Shown here in pieces: positions 16,690 through 25,468 of a stretch of DNA of 64,000 nucleotides (position 1 is the first letter of the stretch; each line of letters begins with the position of its first letter). The stretch spans positions 1 through 64,000 of the forward strand of contig JANYDB010000064.1 of assembly GCA_025359985.1 (NCBI GenBank). Direction: 5' to 3'. The notes beneath the pieces were generated by a model. The model ran no database searches. It saw only the letters and a list, made by a program, of their open reading frames with translations, and was not told the DNA's origin. This DNA is from Burkholderiales bacterium (GTDB taxonomy: Bacteria > Pseudomonadota > Gammaproteobacteria > Burkholderiales > Usitatibacteraceae). Made by a program: the position numbers and the translations under genes.

Positions 16690-18120
16690 ATGATATTAAA
16701 ACCTCGAACGCTGATCGATAAATTGTGGGAAGCGCATTCAGTTGCGGATCTGGGTGACGGCGTGAGCCTCTTGCATATCGACCGGATATTTTTGCATGAG
16801 CGCTCGGGGGCGGTCGCGTTACGTTCGCTGAAAGCAGCCGGACGCACCGTCTGTCGTCCCGCACTCGCATTCGCCACGATTGATCACATCGTTGACACCG
16901 AAACGGGGCGCGGCGACCACACCAAATTTTCCGGCGGCTCCGAGTTTATCCGTGCCATGCGCAATGGAGCGGGTGATTTCGGTATCACATTTTTTGACAT
17001 CAACGATGCACGTCAAGGGATCACCCATGTTGTCGCGGCGGAACAGGGTATTGCGCTGCCAGGGGCTACGATGGTGTGTGGTGATTCGCATACCTGCACA
17101 CTGGGCGGATTAGGTGCATTGGCTTGGGGAGTGGGCTCAAGCGGCATCGAGCAGGCGCTGGCGACGCAAACGGTTGAGGAGCGCCGCCCGCAGTCCATGC
17201 GGATACGCTGCGATGGACGGCTCACCGCTGATGTCTTTGCAAAAGATTTAGTACTGTCGCTGATTGGTCAATTTGGGGCCTCCGGCGGGGCCGGATTCGC
17301 CATCGAATTTACCGGCAGCGCAGTCCGCGCCCTGCCCATCGAGGCGCGCATGACGTTGTGCAATATGGCGGTTGAATTCGCTGGCTTTACCGGCATCGTG
17401 GCACCGGACGATCAGACAATTCAATATGTGCAGGGGCGGCCCTATGCGCCGCAGGGTGCGCTTTGGGAACAAGCCATCAAGTACTGGCACGGGCTGGCCA
17501 GCGATGATGACGCATTATTTGATCGTGATCTTGTGGTCAATGTCAGCAGCCTCGCACCGCAAGTCACCTGGGGAACCAGTCCGCAACATGTGGTCAGCAC
17601 CGACGGCGCAGTCCCTGATCCGGGGGCAGCCGCCACTGGGCTGACTGATCCCGCGCAACGCCTAAGCATGGAGGCGGCGCTGCGCTACATGGACCTGACA
17701 CCCGGCACTCGGATGGGCTCGATCCCGATTGACGCCGCGTTCATCGGCTCCTGCACGAATGCGCGCCTGTCTGATCTGCGCGAAGCGGCTGCGGTGTTGC
17801 GCGGACGCAAGGTTGCCCCTGGGGTTACAGCGTTGTGTGTGCCCGGCTCGACCGAGGTTAAGCGAGCTGCCGAAAATGAAGGGCTGGATCGCGTATTTAA
17901 AGACGCTGGTTTTGAATGGCGTGAGTCGGGCTGTTCATTGTGTTTTTTTGTTGGCGGCGATAATTTTGGCGGCGCACGACGCGTGATATCAACCACCAAC
18001 CGCAATTTCGAAGGCCGACAGGGGCCCGGTGTGCGCAGCCATCTTGCGAGCCCGGCTACAGTGGCCGCTTCGGCCACGCTCGGCCGTATCGGCAGCGTAC
18101 GCGATTTGAACACACCATGA
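16690..18120 (+). CDS. LeuC-like aconitase-family hydro-lyase, large subunit
   Basis: The 476-residue protein resembles 3-isopropylmalate dehydratase large subunit: TLIDKLWEAH, the VCGDSHTCTLGGLGALAWGVGSS block, and the three 4Fe-4S cysteines Cys355 (IGSCTNARL), Cys415 and Cys418 (ESGCSLC), then TTNRNFEGRQGPG. In place of the usual CxAMN after the last cysteines it has CFFVGGDN, so the substrate pocket differs from leucine-biosynthetic LeuC. The small-subunit gene follows by 10 bp. Location in a catabolic island argues for a degradative hydratase, for example on a substituted maleate (as in the dimethylmaleate hydratase group), rather than leucine synthesis. That assignment is inference. Confidence 0.85.
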   Translation: MILKPRTLIDKLWEAHSVADLGDGVSLLHIDRIFLHERSGAVALRSLKAAGRTVCRPALAFATIDHIVDTETGRGDHTKFSGGSEFIRAMRNGAGDFGITFFDINDARQGITHVVAAEQGIALPGATMVCGDSHTCTLGGLGALAWGVGSSGIEQALATQTVEERRPQSMRIRCDGRLTADVFAKDLVLSLIGQFGASGGAGFAIEFTGSAVRALPIEARMTLCNMAVEFAGFTGIVAPDDQTIQYVQGRPYAPQGALWEQAIKYWHGLASDDDALFDRDLVVNVSSLAPQVTWGTSPQHVVSTDGAVPDPGAAATGLTDPAQRLSMEAALRYMDLTPGTRMGSIPIDAAFIGSCTNARLSDLREAAAVLRGRKVAPGVTALCVPGSTEVKRAAENEGLDRVFKDAGFEWRESGCSLCFFVGGDNFGGARRVISTTNRNFEGRQGPGVRSHLASPATVAASATLGRIGSVRDLNTP

Positions 18121-18130
18121 TAGCGCGCTG

Positions 18131-18769
18131 ATGCAACCCTTCACTATTTTGCGCGCGCCCGCCGCGCCACTCATGCGCTCTGATATCGATACCGATGCGA
18201 TCATCCCGTCACGTGAAATGACACAGGTCGGCAAAACCGGTTTAGGCTCACGTTTATTTGCCAATTGGCGCTACATCGATGTGCATCAAAAACGCGAAGA
18301 GCGTGCTGAATTTGTACTTAATCAGGCGCCCTATCGACACGCCCAGGTGTTGCTGGCGGGCGAAAATTTTGGCTGCGGCAGCTCGCGCGAAGGTGCGGTG
18401 TGGGCGCTGCATGATTTCGGCATTCGGTGCATCATCGCCCCCTCATTTGGCAGCATCTTTCGCGCTAATTGTCTGCGCAACGGACTGCTTCCAATCATTC
18501 TTGAGTCAACGACTGTTGAAAAAATAGCGCAGCAGATGGAAGTCAGCAATGGCAGCGCCAGCATTGTGATTGACCTTATTGCCTGCACCGTTACCGATGC
18601 TGACGGCACAAATTATCCTTTCAGTATTCCGCCGCAGCAACGCGAGATGCTGTTGCGGGGACTTGATTCAATCGGGCTCGCCATAAATCGGCTGCCCGAG
18701 ATAAATTTATTTCATGAAAATTTAAACAGGCAACAGCCGTGGTTATTCGCGGGCCATCTTAAAGATTGA
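18131..18769 (+). CDS. LeuD-like aconitase-family hydro-lyase, small subunit
   Basis: The 212-residue protein has the small-subunit signature of isopropylmalate dehydratase: DIDTDAIIPSREM at the N-terminus, LLAGENFGCGSSREGAVWAL, and IAPSFGSIFRANCLRNGLLPI. It forms the swivel domain that completes the active site of the neighbouring LeuC-like subunit. The first gene ends 10 bp upstream, and there is a 90-bp gap before the next gene. It is likely that the two proteins form a heterodimeric or heterotetrameric iron-sulphur hydratase of the island's pathway. Confidence 0.87.
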   Translation: MQPFTILRAPAAPLMRSDIDTDAIIPSREMTQVGKTGLGSRLFANWRYIDVHQKREERAEFVLNQAPYRHAQVLLAGENFGCGSSREGAVWALHDFGIRCIIAPSFGSIFRANCLRNGLLPIILESTTVEKIAQQMEVSNGSASIVIDLIACTVTDADGTNYPFSIPPQQREMLLRGLDSIGLAINRLPEINLFHENLNRQQPWLFAGHLKD

Positions 18770-18859
18770 CGTGCTCGTTCATCTTTAGCTTTATGTAAAT
18801 ATAGGTCGACTCAGGCCCAATGTATTGCTGATCATTTTATTCATCACTCAGGAGTCACC

Positions 18860-20104
18860 ATGTTTTTTTCGAAGCAACAAAATATTGTTATCTGGTTCGC
18901 GGTCATCTCCGCGTTCATCTTTACCGGTATGGTGACGGGGTCGGCGATCGGGCAGACTCTAGAGCCGGCTACATCTTTTAAGCCTTTAATTTCTTCAAAG
19001 CCTATCGCTTCAAAATCTAGCTCAACAAAACTGATCCCGGGTAAGGAACTAAAACTGGATCTGGACTTTGATCGCTTCATTTCATGGTTCGGCGGTGAGT
19101 GGAACAATAACGAGCAAGTCTGGCAACAAAAGGCAGACGCGGAAAAACTGCCGGGCGGCAAACCGGTCGAGCCCATTTTGCACACCCATCATATTTTTGC
19201 GCCCGTCTCTGCGCCTAAAATCGGTTCGCATGTTTTTTATGTGCAACAACATCTCGACGCGGATATGAGCAAAGCCTATCGTCAGCGCGTCTATCGTTTA
19301 AGCAAAGATGTGGCCGAGAATGCTGTGAAACTCGAAATTTTTACGCTGCCTGATGACAAAACTTTTTTTAACGCACACCTGCAACCCGCCCTGTTTACCA
19401 GCCTCGACACCAGCGCCCTCAAAGCGACTCCGGGGTGCGAAGTGTATTGGCGCTACGATGAAACAACGAGCGCTTTTACAGGCGTGCTAAAACCAAACGC
19501 ATGCAGCTATTTCTCGCAAAGAATGCAAAAGCGGATCGTGGTTTCGGACACCTTAAAGCTGACCCAGAGCGAAATCTGGATCAACGACCAGGCCCGCGAT
19601 GAGCAGGGAAATTACCTATTCGGCAGCAAAACCAATACGCCCGTCATGAATCGCAAAGTGCGTTATTACACCGGCTGGCTGCTGCTCAACCGTGCAGGCA
19701 AAGAAGCCAAAGAAACGGACAAGGAAATTATTTTTCGCAAAGACTTTGTGATTCACAACGAAGGGCAATACCTGCCCGTACTGTGGGATGACGGCACACC
19801 CAGCCCCTACATGCTTGAACTCGCGCAACTCACTTATCAAAACACCAAGAGCCCGATACTTAAATTGGCGCTGGTCGATAAAGACAGTAAAAAAAGCGTG
19901 ATGTACATCTGGGCCAATACCGAAGCGACGCGCCTTGGCATGAATTTAAAGTGGTTTCAGGTCGGGCTCACGCTCAAGGAAGACCGGGTTGCATACGGGT
20001 TCGGAGACCCGCCCAAATCAGCCGCCCCATCTACTGCCACCTCAGCCACAGCCCCAGGCACAGCCACCATACCCGCACCAGCCGATAAGCCCGCTAGCCG
20101 CTGA
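18860..20104 (+). CDS. Exported CpcT/CpeT-like (chromophore lyase family) protein
   Basis: The 414-residue protein starts with a signal peptide (FAVISAFIFTGMVTGSAIGQ, cleavage near there). The central domain begins LDFDRFISWFGGEWNNNEQV and continues with FYVQQHLDADMSKAYRQRVYRL, which matches the CpcT/CpeT family whose cyanobacterial members attach bilin chromophores to phycobiliproteins. The C-terminus is a low-complexity tail of Ala/Thr/Pro. AGGAG precedes the ATG. It is the last gene of the first operon and is convergent with the cyclic-amidohydrolase gene. In a non-photosynthetic context it more likely binds or processes a hydrophobic or bilin-like ligand in the periplasm; this is inference. 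Confidence 0.72.
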   Translation: MFFSKQQNIVIWFAVISAFIFTGMVTGSAIGQTLEPATSFKPLISSKPIASKSSSTKLIPGKELKLDLDFDRFISWFGGEWNNNEQVWQQKADAEKLPGGKPVEPILHTHHIFAPVSAPKIGSHVFYVQQHLDADMSKAYRQRVYRLSKDVAENAVKLEIFTLPDDKTFFNAHLQPALFTSLDTSALKATPGCEVYWRYDETTSAFTGVLKPNACSYFSQRMQKRIVVSDTLKLTQSEIWINDQARDEQGNYLFGSKTNTPVMNRKVRYYTGWLLLNRAGKEAKETDKEIIFRKDFVIHNEGQYLPVLWDDGTPSPYMLELAQLTYQNTKSPILKLALVDKDSKKSVMYIWANTEATRLGMNLKWFQVGLTLKEDRVAYGFGDPPKSAAPSTATSATAPGTATIPAPADKPASR

Positions 20105-20171
20105 TTCCGGGACGGCTATGCGGTACGCCGTCGTTAGCGTAAAGCGTGGCCGTTGTTCAACAGGGTCGTTT

Positions 20172-21656
20172 TCAATAAGGCCGTTTGAGATATTTCCCTT
20201 GCGGCGCGCCCACTACATTGCCATCTGCAAATACTGTTTTGCCACGCAACAGGGTACGCGTCACGCGCGCGGTCATTTCGATTCCTTCGAACGGGGTATA
20301 GCCTTGTTGCGACGGTGAATCCTCGGCATGAATGGTCCAGGTTGCATTCGGATCAACGAATGCAAAATCAGCATCGCAGCCGATCTCAATGCGGCCTTTA
20401 CTGGGAAGCCCGAACCGCTGCGCCGGATTGGTACTGGTGAGGGCAGCGATGCGGTTCATCGACAGCCCGCGCCGTCGCCCTTCTGTGATCATGGCGGGCA
20501 GCAGGTATTCGGTGCCGCCAAAGCCTGACTTAGCCAGGAAAATACTATGCCCCGCTTCGCCACAATGCAGCTTGTATTCGGTCTTGCAGCAGGCATGATC
20601 GGAAACCACCCAATCAATGGAGCCATCCAGTATCCGCTCCCAGAGATACTCGACATCCTCACGAGGGCGTATCGGCGGATTAACTTTGGCGAATGCGGCG
20701 GCTTTGCTGTCGACGTCCAGCATCAAATGCCCGACGGTGACCTCGCGGCCGAAGCGTATATGCGGGAAAACGGTTTGCATCTGCAGCGCTGCATCCACCG
20801 CTTTTCGCGAGGTGAGGTGCAATAGATTTATGTTGGGCAGCGCGGTCTCATTGGCCAGATAGGCTGCGATAAAAATTGCCAGCCCTTCGGAATGCGGTGG
20901 CCGTGCGGCGCTGTAGGCATGCAAGCCCTCAAGCTTGCCTTCTCGTTCGACAATGTTGGTGTAGGCTCGCATGATTTCTGCGGTTTCGCAGTGGAGACCC
21001 AGCGTGATCGAATCGGCGAGGTGCGGAAAACGTTCGCGCGCACGCTGGACGCCGCGCATGATGAATTCGAAATGCGCAATATCATAACGATCGCCCGCAG
21101 GCGTCATCAGAAATTTACTCTGATCGTTAGAGGCGCCATGCAGCCCATGGCCGCCATAGAACATGAAAATTTTGAAACTGGTCACACCGAGTATATCGGC
21201 GCAATAATCAATTTCATCAATATGCGAAGACATGATGGGAGCCAAATGATAGGCATAGTCAACATGAAAATTGCCCTCAGAGAGCTGCAATACCTCAGGG
21301 AAAAAATCGCGGTATGAACCACTCTTGTTGAGATAGTACTGACCCGTCCGCATATAGTTGAGACTGGTCGTCACGCCACCCATGGCCGCCGCTCGGCTTT
21401 CGGTAACGGCGTCCTCGTTAAGGATCGAGTAAATGCCGGTGTGCATGTGCGCGTCGACGACGCCGGGGAACAATAGCTGTCCTTTGGCATCCAGCATTTC
21501 CTGCGCGGATGATGCATCGATATGCGGTGCAATGGCGGCGATTTTGCCATCCTTGATACCGATGTCTCGCGGCTGCGGTTGGTCGTCTCCGGCATGACTG
21601 GTGGAGCCGACTATTTTGGCGTTGTGAATCACAAGATCAAACAAAACGGTATTCAT
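20172..21656 (-). CDS. Dihydropyrimidinase/hydantoinase-like cyclic amidohydrolase
   Basis: The 494-residue protein has all metal ligands of the dihydropyrimidinase/dihydroorotase branch of the amidohydrolase superfamily: His70 and His72 (VDAHMHTG), Lys162 for carbamylation (SFKIFMFYGG), His222 (LHCETAE), His280 (LLHLTSRK) and Asp353 (VVSDHACC). These binuclear enzymes open cyclic amides or imides such as dihydropyrimidines, hydantoins and cyclic imides. AAGGTG precedes the ATG. It is the last gene of a minus-strand operon headed by the DUF1838 gene, and a 141-bp gap separates it from the aldehyde dehydrogenase gene. With the amidase at 13914 it could form a cyclic-imide to half-amide to dicarboxylate route. 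Confidence 0.87.
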   Translation of the reverse strand: MNTVLFDLVIHNAKIVGSTSHAGDDQPQPRDIGIKDGKIAAIAPHIDASSAQEMLDAKGQLLFPGVVDAHMHTGIYSILNEDAVTESRAAAMGGVTTSLNYMRTGQYYLNKSGSYRDFFPEVLQLSEGNFHVDYAYHLAPIMSSHIDEIDYCADILGVTSFKIFMFYGGHGLHGASNDQSKFLMTPAGDRYDIAHFEFIMRGVQRARERFPHLADSITLGLHCETAEIMRAYTNIVEREGKLEGLHAYSAARPPHSEGLAIFIAAYLANETALPNINLLHLTSRKAVDAALQMQTVFPHIRFGREVTVGHLMLDVDSKAAAFAKVNPPIRPREDVEYLWERILDGSIDWVVSDHACCKTEYKLHCGEAGHSIFLAKSGFGGTEYLLPAMITEGRRRGLSMNRIAALTSTNPAQRFGLPSKGRIEIGCDADFAFVDPNATWTIHAEDSPSQQGYTPFEGIEMTARVTRTLLRGKTVFADGNVVGAPQGKYLKRPY

Positions 21657-21765
21657 ACGGGCACCTTACGAAATGAGGTTTACGGCAAAGCCATGTTAGC
21701 CTGGAAATTGTTGCCGATTATTTTTGCTACTTGATTTATTGAGCCGGTGTTTTAGGGGTTATGGG

Positions 21766-21786
21766 GCTAGCGTTTATTGCGCTAGC
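21766..21786. other. Stem-loop GCTAGCG / CGCTAGC
   Basis: A perfect 7-bp stem with a 7-base loop lies 11 bp beyond the end of the aldehyde dehydrogenase gene and before the amidohydrolase gene. No T-run follows, so it may be a processing or partial-termination hairpin rather than a full terminator. Confidence 0.35.
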
Positions 21787-21797
21787 GCGCACCCTGT

Positions 21798-23240
21798 TCA
21801 ACTTGGCGGGCGCGCAGGAAACCACCAGGGGTCATGGCTCAAAGCCGCATTTTCGATCAACACCCGGCGACGGCGGAACCGGGCGATAGATGAATCGCCC
21901 ATGCGCGAAGCGCCGAGTCCGGAATGTTTGAACGCCTGTTTCTCGCCGTCATGCACCATCGCCGTCAGCGCGGCATCGTTAATGCTGACCGCGCCGCATT
22001 CCATCCGCCGGGCGACCGCCAGTGCCTGCTCGCGCGGGCCGAATACCGCGCCTGATAAACCAAACTCGATTCCGTTGGCCAGCGCAATCGCATGATCAGC
22101 GTCGCGGCAGGACATGACGGGCAGCACCGGGCCAAAGGTTTCGTCGGTCATAATTTTCATGTCCGGCGTGACATCAATCAGCACCACGGGTTTGCACCAC
22201 AGCCCCCCGCCCAGAATCTCCACATTGCCGCCAGCGAGCGCTTTCGCACCCTGCGCATAGGCATCATCAAGCTGCGCGCGAATCGTGTCGGCCTGGCGCT
22301 CCGCGATCAACGGGCCAATCACGCCATCATCAAGCTGAGGGTAAGCAAGCTTCAAATTATTGCATTCATCAGCAAGTGCCTCGACAAATTCCGCATATAC
22401 CGGCGCTTCAACAAAAATACGTTCTACCGAGAGGCACGATTGCCCCGCATTAGCCAGACCACCCCATGCGATGGCGCGTGCGGCGCGAAGGATGTCCGCA
22501 TCCTTGAGCACCACCACCGCGTCTTTGCCACCCAGCTCAAGGAAACAGGTGATCAAGCGTTCGGCGCAGTGGCGCGCAATCATGCGGCCAGTGGCCACGC
22601 TGCCCGTAAAGCACACAGCATCAGCGGCGTTGATCATGGCGACTCCGGTATGCGGCCCGCCCTGCACGATCTGCAAAACCTGGGCGAGCGCCGGGATCGC
22701 AGCGACGGTGCGCTTCAGGGGCTCGACAAAACGTGGCGTTACTTCCGAAGGCTTCACCATCACCGCACAACCGGCGGCGAGTGCGGGTACGCAATCAATC
22801 AATGCCAACAGAAAGGGAAAATTCCATGGGCTGATAACGGCTACCAAACCCAGCGGGACGCTCGCGGCGGTGAGGGTCATCGGCTTCACCACGCTGTCGC
22901 GTGTGGCGGGCTCTTCGAGCAGCGCGGGTGCACGTTCAACCCAGCGCAATAAATTGGCTATCGCTGAATCAACCTCAAGCTCGGATTCGCGTCTGCGGCC
23001 CGTGTCCACGATAAGCGCGTCGATAATATTTTGTCGCTCCGCTTTAAGTGCGGCAGCCCACTGACCGAGAAGTAGGCAACGTGCGGCAATCGGCATATCG
23101 GCCCAAGCTCCGCTACTGGCGCGGAGTTTGGCTGCATCCGCATGGATGGATTCAGGTGTGGCTTCGGTGAATTCATAATCATATTGGCCGGTACGCGGAT
23201 TGCGCACGGAAAATATTTTGCTCATGGCTTTTTCGCTCAT
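21798..23240 (-). CDS. Aldehyde dehydrogenase family protein
   Basis: The 480-residue protein has the NAD(P)-dependent ALDH catalytic set: Asn140 (SPWNFPF), KPSE for cofactor binding, FTGSVATG, general base Glu235 (LELGGKD) and nucleophile Cys269 (NAGQSCLS). It resembles coniferyl-aldehyde or succinate-semialdehyde type enzymes in overall sequence, but the substrate cannot be fixed. Its ATG overlaps the nitrilase-like stop as ATGA, so the two are translationally coupled. It presumably oxidises an aldehyde intermediate of the island's pathway to an acid, perhaps one released by the amine oxidase at 45345. Confidence 0.9.
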   Translation of the reverse strand: MSEKAMSKIFSVRNPRTGQYDYEFTEATPESIHADAAKLRASSGAWADMPIAARCLLLGQWAAALKAERQNIIDALIVDTGRRRESELEVDSAIANLLRWVERAPALLEEPATRDSVVKPMTLTAASVPLGLVAVISPWNFPFLLALIDCVPALAAGCAVMVKPSEVTPRFVEPLKRTVAAIPALAQVLQIVQGGPHTGVAMINAADAVCFTGSVATGRMIARHCAERLITCFLELGGKDAVVVLKDADILRAARAIAWGGLANAGQSCLSVERIFVEAPVYAEFVEALADECNNLKLAYPQLDDGVIGPLIAERQADTIRAQLDDAYAQGAKALAGGNVEILGGGLWCKPVVLIDVTPDMKIMTDETFGPVLPVMSCRDADHAIALANGIEFGLSGAVFGPREQALAVARRMECGAVSINDAALTAMVHDGEKQAFKHSGLGASRMGDSSIARFRRRRVLIENAALSHDPWWFPARPPS

Positions 23241-24322
23241 AGCGTACTGGCTTTAACTTGTGCGCTGTCAGTTTTACTGGCAGCTTCATTGTCAGTTTCA
23301 TTCTGCTTGGTCAGCGCAAAAATACCGCGCTCAATCGCGGCGCGAAATCCAGCTCGTGACGGCTTTTCGTGAGCCCATACATTGGGCGGATATACGCTCA
23401 TCTGATAGGTGCTGGCAAACGGCTCAAGCCGCAATCGCGCCAAATAATTATCCATGCCGATGCGGCCCCGCGCGTGACGAATATGCGCCGGATCTATGGC
23501 TGTTGATGCCACCATGGATTCACCATAACCGGCCTCAGCCAAGACGCGTCCTTCATAATCGATCACCTGTGAGCCGCCGTCGGTTGAGCACATGGGAATA
23601 TCAATGCCGGCAATCCCGGCGCTATTGGCTGAGACCAAATAAGCCAGATTTTCGATCGCGCGGGCACGCTTGGCAATGCCTTTTTTGGTCGCGATGGGGC
23701 TACCGGTCTCGGAAGATGAATGCAGAAAAATTTCGGCTCCACGCAACGCCAACGCGCGCGCAACTTCCGGAAACAGAATTTCTTCGGAGGCAATACAGGC
23801 CAGCCGTCCCAGCGGCGTATCGACTACCGGAAACGCTGCTTCGACACCATAAGCTGCCACAAATTGGTCCCATACATCATGCGGCGTGGCGGTGTACATC
23901 GAGATTAAACGCCGATAACGCAGTATAAGTTTGCCCTGATCATCGAAAATAAAACTGATCTGGAATGAGAGTCCGGAAAAATCAGTATCGACCTCGTAGG
24001 CATTACCGGACAGATACACCCCGTTTTTTTTAGCGACCTCACCGAGTGCTGCGTATTCCGCGCAATCAGGCGCAAGGCAGGCGCGCGCAACCCATGTCGG
24101 TAAATCGGCCCCGTTAGGGAAGCTGGTTAGAAAATACTCCGGCAGCACCACCAGTTTTAAATCATCGCCGATAAACGCTTTGCTGCCCGCGATTTGGCGG
24201 TCAACGCGTTCAATCGTGCGCCGCATTTGCTGGCGACAGCCAGCAACGTCGCTGATACTGTTAATGGCATCGCAGCGGATTTGCAAGGCCAATGCACGAT
24301 AGGGGCCGATGAGCGCGGTCAT
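23237..24322 (-). CDS. Nitrilase-superfamily protein with altered triad
   Basis: The 361-residue protein has the carbon-nitrogen hydrolase fold: Glu62 (VVLPEYF), the FDDQGKLILRYRRL segment, ACIASEEILFPEVARALALRGAEIFL, and a C-terminal IDYEGRVLAEAG strand. By alignment to the usual ICxDxxFPE motif the catalytic Cys position is Ser179, and the catalytic Lys of YRK is Arg138. Cys176 is nearby but three residues too early. The protein is therefore either inactive as a classic thiol hydrolase or a variant with another mechanism. Its ATG overlaps the DUF1330 stop. C-terminal residues 335-361 are low-complexity. Confidence 0.82.
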   Translation of the reverse strand: MTALIGPYRALALQIRCDAINSISDVAGCRQQMRRTIERVDRQIAGSKAFIGDDLKLVVLPEYFLTSFPNGADLPTWVARACLAPDCAEYAALGEVAKKNGVYLSGNAYEVDTDFSGLSFQISFIFDDQGKLILRYRRLISMYTATPHDVWDQFVAAYGVEAAFPVVDTPLGRLACIASEEILFPEVARALALRGAEIFLHSSSETGSPIATKKGIAKRARAIENLAYLVSANSAGIAGIDIPMCSTDGGSQVIDYEGRVLAEAGYGESMVASTAIDPAHIRHARGRIGMDNYLARLRLEPFASTYQMSVYPPNVWAHEKPSRAGFRAAIERGIFALTKQNETDNEAASKTDSAQVKASTL

Positions 24323-24657
24323 GTTGATATTGATCCGGTTGAAGGTGGCGTTGGTGTTAGTGATGGCGGCGGAAAACCCTCCACCAGCACCACGCTGGCA
24401 TCGCTAATACCGGCGCGAAGTTTGCGCGCTTCCGCGTATTCAGGTGAGTTCCAGAAAGCCAGCGCAGCTTCTCGCGAGGGCCATTCCGAAATTACTGATT
24501 TGCCTTCAGGCCACTTGCCTTCAAGGGTTTCGCGAGCGCCCCCCAACACCAAATAACGCCCTCCGAAACGCTGCACCAATGCGGCGGTCGCTTTGCCGTA
24601 ATTTGCAAAGCGTTCGCGGTCATGAATAATCACGTTGACGATCAGATAGGCGGACAT
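24319..24657 (-). CDS. DUF1330 family protein
   Basis: The 112-residue protein has the DUF1330 ferredoxin-like (dimeric alpha+beta barrel) pattern: AYLIVNVIIHDRERFANYGKA, GGRYLVLGG, WPSREAALAFWNSPEYAEARKLR. The family has no settled function, but members often sit in catabolic operons and may be small binding or isomerase-like proteins. AAGG precedes the ATG and the gene lies 5 bp after the crotonase-like gene. The C-terminal proline/threonine tail overlaps the start of the nitrilase-like gene by four bases. Confidence 0.83.
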   Translation of the reverse strand: MSAYLIVNVIIHDRERFANYGKATAALVQRFGGRYLVLGGARETLEGKWPEGKSVISEWPSREAALAFWNSPEYAEARKLRAGISDASVVLVEGFPPPSLTPTPPSTGSIST

Positions 24658-24662
24658 ATCGA

Positions 24663-25448
24663 TTACCTTTTTTTGAAAGCATTAACGGCGCACCTGAAAT
24701 CATCGCCCTCGAAAGCGTGGCGAAAAATCTGCTGGGTTTCATCATCATCATGGGTGATGCCGTCACGAATCTTCAAAAGTATTGTTTTAATCCCGCGCTG
24801 ACTCGCCCCTGAAAGGGCAACGATGCTCTGAACGCAAGCATTGGCGCGGCTCTCCAGCTCATCAAGCTCGCAAATTTCATTCACCAGACCCCATATCAGC
24901 GCGGTACCTGCATCCACTTCGCGGCCTAACAGCAGCATTTCACGCGTCCGCGCCGGGCCAATGAGTTGGTGTATGCGCAAGGTGTCAGCCAGACGATAGG
25001 TCAGACCAAGCCTGGCGGGGGTGATCGCGATTTTGCTATCGATCGTCGCGATCCGGAAATCCGATGAAGCGGCCAGTGCCGCGCCGCCGCCAAAGCAGCT
25101 GCCGCGAACCAGGGCGAGAGTGGGCTGTGGCAGATTGGCGTAAGCATCGAGCGCTTGAGCAATCGTGGTCTGATTTTGCCGCATCCACGCGGCGTCATCC
25201 GTATGCGTTTGCAGCTCATGAATATCTGCGCCCGCACAAAAATGCGCACCCTCTCCTGTCAGTACCACCGCGCGTATATCCGCGCGTGCGCCAAGCTCGG
25301 TACATACCACGGCGAATGCGCTCCACGCCGCGTGGTGGAGCGCATTACGGCGCGCCGGGCGGGCCAGCGTGATGCGGGCCACCTCACCGCTAATGCTGAG
25401 TTGGATGCCGGGCGCGTCATTCATGGCAGCAGATGGAGCGGCAGACAT
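24663..25448 (-). CDS. Enoyl-CoA hydratase/isomerase (crotonase) family protein
   Basis: The 261-residue protein has the crotonase fold: ITLARPARRNALHHAAW, oxyanion-hole segments HFCAGADIHEL and GSCFGGGAALAASSDFRIA, and a C-terminal helical domain. The two glutamates that catalyse hydration in classic enoyl-CoA hydratases do not appear: the usual PExxLG is PARLG, and the second position (in YRLADTLRI) is not Glu. An isomerase, hydrolase or C-C bond lyase activity on an acyl-CoA is more likely than simple hydration. It lies between the DUF1838 and DUF1330 genes in one operon. Confidence 0.85.
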   Translation of the reverse strand: MSAAPSAAMNDAPGIQLSISGEVARITLARPARRNALHHAAWSAFAVVCTELGARADIRAVVLTGEGAHFCAGADIHELQTHTDDAAWMRQNQTTIAQALDAYANLPQPTLALVRGSCFGGGAALAASSDFRIATIDSKIAITPARLGLTYRLADTLRIHQLIGPARTREMLLLGREVDAGTALIWGLVNEICELDELESRANACVQSIVALSGASQRGIKTILLKIRDGITHDDDETQQIFRHAFEGDDFRCAVNAFKKR

Positions 25449-25468
25449 ATTCAGGATCGTGGCAAAAA

